15,151 nt of DNA from Chlamydiota bacterium (GTDB taxonomy: Bacteria; Chlamydiota; Chlamydiia; Chlamydiales; SLFE01), in the NCBI GenBank assembly GCA_011065065.1, contig JAAKFL010000026.1, positions 1 through 15,151 of the forward strand. The letters run 5' to 3'. Below are positions 1 through 5,850 of this stretch, in pieces. A program made the position numbers and the translations under genes. Numbering within the stretch: position 1 is the stretch's first letter; the number at the start of each line of letters is the position of its first letter. Below the pieces are notes generated by a model that saw only the letters and a program-made list of their open reading frames with translations, was not told where the DNA came from and made no database searches.

Positions 1-1
1 G

Positions 2-262
2 CTTAGAGGGTTGAAAATCGAACATGAAAAACCACTGCCTGTTTTCTACAAAGACGTGATGCTTGATTGTGGTTATCGACTTGACCTGGTTGTTGAAGGT
101 CAAGTGATTGTTGAAGTTAAATCAGTGAAAACAATTGCCCCCATACATGAGGCTCAGTTACTTTCTTATCTTAAAATGTCAGATTGCAAAAGAGGCTTGC
201 TATTGAACTTCAATGTTTTGATGCTGAAAGATGGAGGAATCCGTAGAATGATAGTTCGGTAA
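2..262 (+). CDS. GxxExxY family protein, 5' end cut by the window edge
   Basis: The reading frame is open to the left edge (codons CTT AGA GGG precede the TTG at 11), so this is the C-terminal part of a longer gene and not an 83-residue protein. Visible family features, in order, are the K-LPV-Y pattern, the LDCGYRLDLVVEG strand, the VIVEVKSV segment with its E-x-K, IHEAQLLSYLK, and the closing LLLNFNV...LKDGGIRR. These match the GxxExxY family, a PD-(D/E)XK-like nuclease fold of about 125-135 residues. Its role in bacteria is not settled. The D-L...E-K residues resemble the PD-(D/E)XK core, so nuclease activity is possible but inferred. The C-terminus looks complete. It is not linked to the tRNA and translation genes downstream. 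Confidence 0.85.
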   Translation, partial: LRGLKIEHEKPLPVFYKDVMLDCGYRLDLVVEGQVIVEVKSVKTIAPIHEAQLLSYLKMSDCKRGLLLNFNVLMLKDGGIRRMIVR

Positions 263-309
263 CCTCTTTCTTTTCTCTGATATCTCTGATAACTCTGTGG
301 TGGAAAAAA

Positions 310-387
310 ATGGTAGCACGTCCCGTTGGAAAAATACATCTCTCTGCAAAAGGATTACTTGCCAAAGCGCGGAAAGTTTTTGAATAA
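310..387 (+). other. 25-codon ORF in a gap, possible scrap of a transposase start
   Basis: The 204-base gap between the GxxExxY gene and tRNA-Val holds one short frame: ATG at 310, GTGGAAAAAA upstream, TAA at 385-387, reading MVARPVGKIHLSAKGLLAKA and then RKVFE. It faintly resembles the first residues of some transposases (short basic helix ending in -VFE, normally followed by KI-DPR), but the frame stops there. It may be a deletion relic or chance. Nothing else protein-like is visible in this gap. Confidence 0.2.
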
Positions 388-416
388 GAGGAATAGCTGG
401 GGTCTTAATTTTCCTC

Positions 417-445
417 TTTATCAAAACTCCAAAATCCCTTAAAAT
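417..445 (+). promoter_or_regulatory. Candidate promoter for tRNA-Val and the downstream cluster
   Basis: TTTATC (417-422), a 17-base spacer, then TAAAAT (440-445). The -10 matches the sigma-70 consensus at five of six positions; the -35 is weak. Transcription would begin near 452, about 15 bases before the tRNA. The ThrRS-like gene starts only 14 bases after the tRNA, so this may also be the promoter of the translation cluster. Confidence 0.3.
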
Positions 446-466
446 CCTAACATTAAGATCACCAGT

Positions 467-543
467 GGGATATTAGCTCAGTTGGTTAGAGCGCCACGTT
501 GACATCGTGGAGGTCAGCTGTTCGAGTCAGCTATATCCCACCA
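467..543 (+). tRNA. tRNA-Val (anticodon GAC), CCA encoded
   Basis: A complete cloverleaf folds by eye. Acceptor GGGATAT (467-473) pairs with ATATCCC (533-539), followed by A73 and an encoded CCA (541-543). The D stem is GCTC/GAGC. The anticodon stem CCACG/CGTGG (494-498, 506-510) encloses loop TTGACAT with anticodon GAC at 501-503. The T stem AGCTG/CAGCT (516-520, 528-532) encloses TTCGAGT. GAC reads GUC and GUU valine codons. The gene lies 14 bases upstream of the ThrRS-like GTG start, with no terminator hairpin between, so co-transcription followed by tRNA processing is likely. Confidence 0.95.
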
Positions 544-556
544 ACTTTAATAAAGC

Positions 557-1906
557 GTGGAAAAAGACCAAAAATACCCTTTAATCGCCTTACGTCAATG
601 CGCCGCCCGCCTTGTGGCTGCCGCTGTTTGCCGCCTATTTCCAAAGTCTCAGATCATTAAAGGTGAGGCCACTGATAGCGGATTCTTCTACGATTTTGTC
701 CTCGATACCCCCATCACACCCGATGTTTTTCCTATGATTGAGGAACATCTTAGGGTCCTGATGACTGAAGACACTTCCCTCCGTAGCCACACGATGATGC
801 GGGAAAATGCTCAAGAGCTCTTTGAACACCACAATCAACCCCGGAAATCTGAATTCCTGCCTCAGGAACAGCTCGTTGACATTCTTCAGATCGGTGATTT
901 CTATGACGAATGCCCCGAACCCCACCCAGAATCGTTGAAAATTTTCGGCGCGATTGAGCTCCTTGATGTCAAAAATATTTTTATTTCAGATGATTTGGAA
1001 GTGACTCGGATTGTGGGAACCGTTTTTCATGACAAAAATGAGTTAAAGAAATTTTTAAAAAGTCATAAACAGATCAAAGATCATCAAGAAATCTGCCGTG
1101 AAAAGGGATTTTTTCATAAAATCGATGATGTTTCTGATGGTGAATGGTTTATCGATTCTCGAGGGATCCAACTGATCGAGGCTTTTAAGGCGCTTTGGAG
1201 AGGTTATTGTCGCGAAGAGGGTGTTCAGGAGATAAGCAGTCCAGGGCTTCAAGATCGTTATTTTTTGGAGCATTTTGGGCAACAGAGTTCGAGTGATTGG
1301 GCGCTTCCAGGGACCTTAGCCCCCGCTCATTTCGAGTACATGGTTAAAACCAAGCCAAAAGGCGTCTTTCGTGTGGGTGAATTTTGTCGTCTGTATCAAT
1401 CTGTACAGGAGCATCTTTTAGTGGGGCTGCTTAGGACTCGAGGGTATTGGATTGATCAGGAGCATATTTTTTGTCAGGAGCCCCAAGTGCTCGAAGAACT
1501 GATTTCTTCCTTGCATTTCATTAAAAAATCCAATAAAATGCTTTCTATTGAAGGTGAGTGGGTTCTCAATTCTTTTGGAAGGGTGCCAAAAAAATCTTTG
1601 AGGGAGTGGGAGCGATCTCATGAACTGTTGATTGAGGCTTTTGAAAAGAGTAAGATGTCATCGGAATCTCTGAAGGAAGGTGGCGATGGGAATATGGAGA
1701 ACGTGACTTTTACCGGACCGAGGTTGGAGTATCATTTTATCGATGGCCTGGGTCGTCGGTGGCGGGGTCCTTATTTAGGAATATGGACAACCACTCCGAA
1801 AAAGCAGAACCTTTGGATGATTGAGAGATCGATTTTTGGTTCTGTTGAACGAGTATTAGCTTTGTTATTAGAAAAGGGACCTTTACCATCTTGGCTGAAA
1901 AAGTAA
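557..1906 (+). CDS. Degenerate threonyl-tRNA synthetase paralogue (probable class II pseudoenzyme)
   Basis: This 449-residue protein aligns with ThrRS from the N2 editing domain to the end of the class II core, then stops at PSWLKK where active enzymes continue (FPxWLAP) into the anticodon-binding domain. The N-terminal TGS domain is also missing; a stop at 551-553 rules out an upstream extension. Editing HxxxH has become RQCAA (13-17), although C119 and H123 remain. The zinc cysteine of NCPGH is Ala255 and the zinc histidine of motif 3 (MIHRA) is Glu423; H303 is kept. The motif 2 RNE is Q281-S282-V283. The motif 3 Arg432 of GSxER is kept. Threonine activation and editing therefore look lost. 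Position just before infC is where thrS sits in many bacteria, so it is probably an old thrS duplicate kept for another role (regulation, tRNA or protein binding). The start is GTG without a clear ribosome binding site. Fold assignment is firm; function is unknown. Confidence 0.8.
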   Translation: MEKDQKYPLIALRQCAARLVAAAVCRLFPKSQIIKGEATDSGFFYDFVLDTPITPDVFPMIEEHLRVLMTEDTSLRSHTMMRENAQELFEHHNQPRKSEFLPQEQLVDILQIGDFYDECPEPHPESLKIFGAIELLDVKNIFISDDLEVTRIVGTVFHDKNELKKFLKSHKQIKDHQEICREKGFFHKIDDVSDGEWFIDSRGIQLIEAFKALWRGYCREEGVQEISSPGLQDRYFLEHFGQQSSSDWALPGTLAPAHFEYMVKTKPKGVFRVGEFCRLYQSVQEHLLVGLLRTRGYWIDQEHIFCQEPQVLEELISSLHFIKKSNKMLSIEGEWVLNSFGRVPKKSLREWERSHELLIEAFEKSKMSSESLKEGGDGNMENVTFTGPRLEYHFIDGLGRRWRGPYLGIWTTTPKKQNLWMIERSIFGSVERVLALLLEKGPLPSWLKK

Positions 1907-2430
1907 AGACAAAGGGTATGAATTTGAGAATTAATAAGCAGATTCGTGAGCAGAAACTACGAGTGATTGACAATGACGGCAATCAAGTTGGAATTATCAC
2001 TTTAAGAGATGCGTTAGCGATGGCAGAAGAAGCGGGATTGGATTTAGTGGAAATTGTTCCGGATGCTACTCCGCCAGTTTGTAAGATCATTGATTACGGA
2101 AAGTATCGTTATGATCAGACAAAGCGTGAGAAAGAGAGCAAGAAAGCTCGTCATCAGATTAGAGTTAAGGAAGTCAAAATCAAGCCTAATATAGATGTGC
2201 ATGATTTTGAAACCAAGCTCCGCCACGCGCGGAAGTTTTTGACCGAAGGGAATAAAGTGAAATTGACCTGCTTTTTTCGGGGAAGGGAGATGGCACATAC
2301 GGAGATCGGTCGAGGTTTGTTAGAAAAAATGTGTGAGGAGTTGAGTGACATCTCCACACCCGAGGCACAATTGAAGCGAATGGGGCGATTCATCCATGTG
2401 GTGTTGGCTCCGGGCGCGAAAAAGAAATAG
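1891..2430 (+). CDS. infC: Translation initiation factor IF-3
   Basis: IF3 binds the 30S subunit, keeps it apart from 50S and checks start-codon/initiator-tRNA pairing. The protein has the N-terminal domain (RINKQIR...LRDALAMAEEAGLDLVEI, PPVCKIIDYGKYRY), a basic linker (KREKESKKARHQ) and the C-terminal domain (VKEVKIKPNIDVHDFETKL, FRGREMAH, ending VVLAPGAKKK). The length of about 179 residues is normal. The start is either TTG at 1891, which overlaps the ThrRS-like gene by 16 bases and gives the usual N-terminal length, or ATG at 1918, 11 bases after that gene; neither has a good Shine-Dalgarno. Non-AUG starts on infC are known to serve IF3 autoregulation in Escherichia coli, and the TTG may do the same here (inference). 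The core is very close to chlamydial IF3. Confidence 0.97.
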   Translation: MAEKVKTKGMNLRINKQIREQKLRVIDNDGNQVGIITLRDALAMAEEAGLDLVEIVPDATPPVCKIIDYGKYRYDQTKREKESKKARHQIRVKEVKIKPNIDVHDFETKLRHARKFLTEGNKVKLTCFFRGREMAHTEIGRGLLEKMCEELSDISTPEAQLKRMGRFIHVVLAPGAKKK

Positions 2431-2446
2431 GATAAGGAGAAAGACA

Positions 2447-2641
2447 GTGCCGAAAATGAAAACCAAAAAAGCTCTAAAGGGCAAATTTAAGTTGACAGGG
2501 ACTGGGAAACTATTAAGAAGGCGACCTGGGAAGCGTCACATTTTAACGAAGAAGACTGCGAAGCGTAAGCGTAAACTTGGGAAACCGGGACTCGTTGCGA
2601 AATCGCATTTGAAAAAGTATAAGCTATTAATGGGTTGTTAA
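2447..2641 (+). CDS. rpmI: 50S ribosomal protein L35
   Basis: L35 is a small basic protein of the large ribosomal subunit. The 64-residue product MPKMKTKKA...FKLTGTGKLLRRRPGKRHILTKK...KYKLLMGC has the family's PKMKT-KA start and the T-TGK-R-RP/GKRH core at normal length. The start is GTG at 2447, chosen because AAGGAGA (2434-2440) lies at good spacing and because the family begins at this point; the same frame stays open upstream inside the infC end but has no such signal. It follows infC by 16 bases and precedes rplT by 16 bases, so the three are one operon. Confidence 0.96.
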   Translation: MPKMKTKKALKGKFKLTGTGKLLRRRPGKRHILTKKTAKRKRKLGKPGLVAKSHLKKYKLLMGC

Positions 2642-2657
2642 ACCAAGGAGTATCGCT

Positions 2658-3014
2658 ATGGCAAGAGTAAGAAATGCTGTAGCTCGACGTCGTCGAAGGA
2701 AAAGAATTTTTAAGCGAGCCAAAGGTTTTTGGGGAGATCGTCGTAACCACATTCGTCTGACGAGGGATGCGGTGGTGCGAGCGATGTCCAACAGTTATCG
2801 ACATCGAAAGATGAAGAAAGGTGATTTCCGAAAGATTTGGATCACCCGTATTGGTATTGCGGCTAAATTGAATGGTCTTTCTTATAGCAAACTGATGCAT
2901 GGTTTGCGAGAGTCACGATGTGAGCTGAATAGAAAAATGTTGGCTGAAATAGCCGTTACCGACCCGAGCAGCTTTGTAGCTGTTGCGGAACGCGCTAAGA
3001 CAGCATTAGTATAA
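2658..3014 (+). CDS. rplT: 50S ribosomal protein L20
   Basis: L20 binds 23S rRNA early in large-subunit assembly, and in several bacteria represses its own operon. The 118-residue product starts MARVRNAVARRRRRKRIFKR, a long basic tail, and continues KGFWGDRRNHIRLTRDAV, KKGDFRKIWITRI, NGLSYSKLMHGL and LNRKMLAEIAV. GFWGDR in place of the common KGYYG, together with the HIR and KGDFR patterns, is what I know from chlamydial L20 and is the best taxonomic marker in the window. The ribosome binding site AAGGAG is at 2645-2650 before ATG. No L20-type leader structure is visible, because the gaps in the operon are only about 16 bases. A hairpin follows the stop. Confidence 0.97.
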   Translation: MARVRNAVARRRRRKRIFKRAKGFWGDRRNHIRLTRDAVVRAMSNSYRHRKMKKGDFRKIWITRIGIAAKLNGLSYSKLMHGLRESRCELNRKMLAEIAVTDPSSFVAVAERAKTALV

Positions 3015-3021
3015 CAAATCT

Positions 3022-3055
3022 GGCTGGATTATTATGGATCCAGCCTTCTTTATTT
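3022..3055 (+). terminator. Terminator-like hairpin between rplT and pheS
   Basis: GGCTGGAT (3022-3029) and ATCCAGCC (3038-3045) form a perfect 8-bp stem with an 8-base loop, followed by TTCTTTATTT. This suits a rho-independent terminator or attenuator 7 bases after the rplT stop. The T tract is broken by C and A residues, so readthrough into pheS, which has no obvious promoter of its own, is likely. Confidence 0.6.
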
Positions 3056-3072
3056 GACACTGGTGGTGGATC

Positions 3073-4095
3073 TTGAAAGACAAACTGGAATCCCTTCGAA
3101 AAGAATTTACAAAAGAAATACAAGCTGTAGCGAATTCATTGGATGTTGAAGCGCTCGAGGTGAAGTATCTGGGGAAAAAGGGTCCGGTGCAGCAGTTGAT
3201 GAAGTTTCTGAAAGATGCCACGCCTGAAGAGCGTCCCAAGCTTGGAAAAAGTATCAATGATTTAAAAATCGAATTTTCTGAGAAAATTAATGAAAAACTT
3301 TCTGCTTTCCAGAATAAGGAATGGGAAAAGCAGCTTGAGGAAGAGAAAATCGATGTGACGATCCCTGGACGTCGTCGATTTCCTGGTGCCAAGCATCTTG
3401 TGAATAAGGTATTGGACGAGGTCATTGATATTTTGATCGAGATGGGTTTTTCGGTTCAATATGGCCCGGAAATTGATACGGATTACTATAACTTTAAAGC
3501 GCTCAATTTTGCTCCTAATCACCCTGCAATGGATATGCAGGATACATTTTATATCACTGATGATGTGCTTCTCAGGACTCATACTTCGAATATCCAGACA
3601 CGTTTTATGGAGGGACATAAGCCGCCGATCAGGATTATTGCTCCGGGACGTGCTTATCGAAATGAGGATGTGAATGCGCGGTCTCATGTATTTTTCCATC
3701 AAGTTGAAGCTTTGTATGTGGATAAAGGAGTCAATTTCTCTGATCTTATTTCCACCATGGAGAAGTTTGTTCAAGAACTTTTTGATCCATCGATTGAAAT
3801 GAAGTTTCGCCCCAGCTATTTTCCTTTTGTGGAGCCGGGTATGGAAGTGGATATCCGTTGTCTTGTTTGTGAGGGTGTTGGTTGTCCGGTTTGTAAGCAT
3901 ACCGGGTGGCTTGAAGTGGCCGGAGCAGGCATGGTTCATCCTGAGGTTCTGAAGAACGGGGGCATCGATCCAGAAGAGTTTAGTGGCTATGCATGGGGCA
4001 TGGGGATTGAGAGGCTTGTGATGTTGAAGTATGGGATCAAGGATATTCGCATCTTTACCGAGAATGATCAGCGGTTCCTGCGTCAGTTTGTTTAA
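3073..4095 (+). CDS. pheS: Phenylalanine-tRNA ligase alpha subunit
   Basis: Catalytic subunit of the alpha2-beta2 PheRS, which charges tRNA-Phe with phenylalanine using ATP. The 340-residue protein has an N-terminal coiled coil (about 1-90), the class II core with motif 2 (APGRAYRNEDVNARSH, about residues 188-203) and motif 3 (GYAWGMGIERLVMLKYGIKD, about 306-325). The F-QVE-L substrate-pocket segment and VEPGMEVD are present. Four cysteines at 263, 266, 271 and 274 form a paired CxxC knuckle, seen in many bacterial PheS. The start is TTG at 3073 behind GGTGGTGG. pheT does not follow, unlike in many bacteria; as in Chlamydia the beta subunit must be elsewhere. The stop codon forms the first bases of a long palindromic repeat. 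Confidence 0.97.
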   Translation: MKDKLESLRKEFTKEIQAVANSLDVEALEVKYLGKKGPVQQLMKFLKDATPEERPKLGKSINDLKIEFSEKINEKLSAFQNKEWEKQLEEEKIDVTIPGRRRFPGAKHLVNKVLDEVIDILIEMGFSVQYGPEIDTDYYNFKALNFAPNHPAMDMQDTFYITDDVLLRTHTSNIQTRFMEGHKPPIRIIAPGRAYRNEDVNARSHVFFHQVEALYVDKGVNFSDLISTMEKFVQELFDPSIEMKFRPSYFPFVEPGMEVDIRCLVCEGVGCPVCKHTGWLEVAGAGMVHPEVLKNGGIDPEEFSGYAWGMGIERLVMLKYGIKDIRIFTENDQRFLRQFV

Positions 4096-4179
4096 CAATT
4101 CATCCTGTCCATCCTTAATATCCTTTTAACCCTGTTTACAGGATAGGTAGGATATTGAGGATGGACAGGATGAATTGTT
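4094..4179. repeat. Palindromic ATCCTGT-type hairpin repeat, copy 1 (3' of pheS)
   Basis: The left arm (4094-4124) and right arm (about 4149-4179) pair over 31 bases with one mismatch; the arm core is CATCCTGTCCATCCT. The repeat overlaps the TAA of pheS. It is one of three related hairpins in the window (others at 5725 and 9986). No T tract is attached, so it is better read as an mRNA 3'-end structure or a dispersed palindromic repeat than as a classical terminator. Confidence 0.85.
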
Positions 4180-4498
4180 ATGAAATGGATTGTTGCTAAA
4201 GACGATGAAGGTCTAGTACCCTATCAACTTTATTTTGCCAAGTGGGGCCGCGTGAAAGCTCCCGCGATTGAACGATCGTAAGTGGATCAATATTAATAAA
4301 TATGGACCCACTTACGATCGTTCAATCCCGGGGCTTTGACGCAGTCCCACTTGGCAAAATAAAGTTGATAGGGTACTAGCTCTTTTTGAATTTTTAAAAG
4401 TTCAATTAGAAGACCCCCCGAATAGATGGAGTTTGAAATTGACGGAAAGTCACATCTCATTAGAGCCACCCTGTCACAAGAGTTGGACCGGGCTCTAA
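4180..4498 (+). pseudogene. Small gene remnant interrupted by a MITE-like element
   Basis: ATG at 4180 opens MKWIVAKDDEGL, which runs into the palindromic element at 4216. Removing the element and one copy of its target duplication joins GGT CTA to GCT CTT at 4379 in the same frame, giving MKWIVAKDDEGL-ALFEFLKVQLEDPP... and about 51 residues to TAA at 4496-4498. The pattern (short N-terminus, then FLKxQL) resembles the S4-like start of RluA-type pseudouridine synthases, but that identity is a weak guess. The remnant is far shorter than that family, so it was probably already truncated. Its 3' end overlaps, on the opposite strand, the 3' end of the exonuclease-like gene. Confidence 0.5.
4216..4376. 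mobile_element. MITE-like palindromic insertion, 161 bp, TA (or CTAG) target duplication
   Basis: The whole element is a near-perfect inverted repeat of roughly 80-base arms around 4296. The outer 31 bases of each arm are identical (4216-4246 against 4346-4376, starting GTACCCTATCAACTTT), and 34 if the flanking CTA/TAG is counted. An inner 19-base block (ATTGAACGATCGTAAGTGG) is also identical. Between them are a few mismatches and one 1-base offset. It carries no ORF. TA flanks both ends (4214-4215, 4377-4378); the wider CTAG also does. Deleting element plus one duplicate heals a reading frame. Size, long terminal inverted repeats and a TA target suggest a MITE mobilised by an IS630/Tc1-mariner-type transposase (inference). 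Confidence 0.8.
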
Positions 4499-5614
4499 AA
4501 TCTCTTGGAATTTGTTTTGAGTGATGAAGTGAAGCATTGCGGCGTATTTAGAGTCCCCAACTGGATCATGCTGTTTCTGTGAGTGACTTCTTGGGTATGC
4601 CCTTTCACTGAGTCTTAAGACTTCTAATTCAGACTGCACATCAATAAAAATGATTCTGGGTGTGGATTTATCTCCTTTAGGCCGGGTTAAATTATAGGAT
4701 TCTCTAAGTGTACTCGTTTCAATAGGGTAAATCCTTTTTCCCAAAAAAATGCAGTTTTTCTTTTTCATCCAATGGCGAAGGATTTCTCCGAATGCTCCAA
4801 GGATATCGTTTGGGGTTTTATAGGGCGTTTCTTCCTTGGGAAAATGGGGGATCACATGGTTATTGACCCATAAAACATCATCCGGATCGAGACCATCAGT
4901 TTTGGCATTGGCATGGGGACAGAAAAGGCTACCAGTTTCAATTTCACATTGATTTTCAAAGATGGAGTATCCAATCCAAAATGGTTTTCCGTATAAACCC
5001 CATCGTTCAACATCAAATGAAAAGACATATTCAGGAGGCTTTACGTATATTCTCTCCGGAATTTTACCATCAAAAAGTATGGACTGTGATTTCCAATAAA
5101 GTTCTGTGCAATTGATGGCTTTTTCGATTTCAGTTTTCTTAGTGTAATCGAATGCACAACCAGTTGTTTTCAATAGAGATTTTAGATTGTAGATAGGAGT
5201 AGGCGCTATAATTTTTCGCGAATCTCTCTCTAATAGAACGCATTTCTCAAATAAATTTGTGAGGAAGGGATAGTCACGAAATCCGATGCATCTTAAAGTT
5301 TTTCCATAACTATTTAAGAGACTGGTCCAGATTTCCCAGACTTTTTCATAAAGATCGTGAGGTGTCTCCACATGTATGCCATCGTCTTTCGGCAGTCGTG
5401 AGATGACCCCTTTTTTGCACATTCTAACCCAGACCTTGTCGTGGATAGGGCAATTTGTGGAAGCTGCTCTTGCATTGTCAGGATTGCAGATGATTTGACC
5501 TGATTCAATGAGTTTTTTTTCTGTAGAAACTGCATAACTGACGCAAAAATATTCTCCTTCATGTCCAATACATTGAGCATTCATCGCTACGACGACATTG
5601 GTAAAAAAAGTCAT
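4460..5614 (-). CDS. Tandem-duplicated DEDDh exonuclease-like protein, first copy inactive
   Basis: This 384-residue protein contains two diverged copies of one RNase H-fold domain (about 5-180 and 194-365). The C-terminal copy begins VFSFDVERWGLYGKPFWIGY, with D201-x-E203 as exonuclease motif I, and ends with QHDPVGDSKYAA, an H349-x4-D354 motif III typical of DEDDh enzymes. Motif II is weak (LGKRIYPIETSTL, with E299 where Asp is usual). In the N-terminal copy the matching start is VAMNAQCIGHEGEYFCVSY, where D becomes N12 and E becomes Q14, and the H-x4-D is gone. So one copy may cut DNA or RNA 3'-5', while the other is probably structural or ligand-binding. I do not know a named family with this layout. 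It has its own promoter and faces convergently toward pheS. Confidence 0.65.
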   Translation of the reverse strand: MTFFTNVVVAMNAQCIGHEGEYFCVSYAVSTEKKLIESGQIICNPDNARAASTNCPIHDKVWVRMCKKGVISRLPKDDGIHVETPHDLYEKVWEIWTSLLNSYGKTLRCIGFRDYPFLTNLFEKCVLLERDSRKIIAPTPIYNLKSLLKTTGCAFDYTKKTEIEKAINCTELYWKSQSILFDGKIPERIYVKPPEYVFSFDVERWGLYGKPFWIGYSIFENQCEIETGSLFCPHANAKTDGLDPDDVLWVNNHVIPHFPKEETPYKTPNDILGAFGEILRHWMKKKNCIFLGKRIYPIETSTLRESYNLTRPKGDKSTPRIIFIDVQSELEVLRLSERAYPRSHSQKQHDPVGDSKYAAMLHFITQNKFQEILEPGPTLVTGWL

Positions 5615-5638
5615 ATTTATCCCTTTTTATTTTAAACA

Positions 5639-5647
5639 ATTATAGCA
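5639..5647 (-). promoter_or_regulatory. Extended -10 promoter of the exonuclease-like gene
   Basis: Reading the - strand, TGCTATAAT gives a perfect extended -10 (TGn plus TATAAT), 25 bases before the ATG at 5614. No convincing -35 is seen, which extended -10 promoters do not require. AAAGGGA five bases before the ATG is the ribosome binding site. The gene is thus probably transcribed alone. Confidence 0.6.
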
Positions 5648-5724
5648 ATTTTGAATAATTATTGCATGGATTAATTTAAGAAAACCACAGAGTCTCATGT
5701 CAGGCCCCCTATCAGGAAATAACC

Positions 5725-5811
5725 ACATCCTGTTCATCCTTACTATCCTTTTATCCTGTTTTTTTAGCACATCTGAACAGGATAATAGGATAGTAAGGAT
5801 GGGCAGGATGT
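5725..5811. repeat. Palindromic ATCCTGT-type hairpin repeat, copy 2 (3' of the GT9 gene)
   Basis: Arms 5725-5760 and 5776-5811 pair at 33 of 36 positions. The arms read ACATCCTG then a variable pair, CATCCTTACTATCC and TTATCCTGTT, close to copies 1 and 3. The right edge lies 39 bases beyond the stop of the - strand glycosyltransferase gene, so it may end or protect that operon's mRNA. It also lies upstream of the exonuclease-like gene's promoter. Confidence 0.85.
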
Positions 5812-5850
5812 TTTTTTAAAATATTTTATAATAAGTGACTTGCATTTTTG

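Noticed and set aside
557..1906. A functional threonyl-tRNA synthetase gene (thrS)
   Set aside because: TGS and anticodon-binding domains are absent and the editing, zinc and motif 2 residues are substituted, so charging activity is not supported.
2396..2446. 17-codon N-terminal extension of L35
   Set aside because: The extension lies inside the infC 3' end, has no ribosome binding site and exceeds the family length; GTG at 2447 has AAGGAGA and the standard N-terminus.
3262..4098. 278-codon open frame on the - strand opposite pheS
   Set aside because: It is fully antisense to a clear, complete pheS, and its translation is rich in Arg, His and Ile with no domain, so it is a shadow of pheS codon use.
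4426..4524. 32-codon frame starting MEFEIDGKSHLI overlapping the exonuclease-like gene's 3' end
   Set aside because: A stop directly precedes the ATG, the frame is antisense to the exonuclease-like gene and no family is visible; probably chance.
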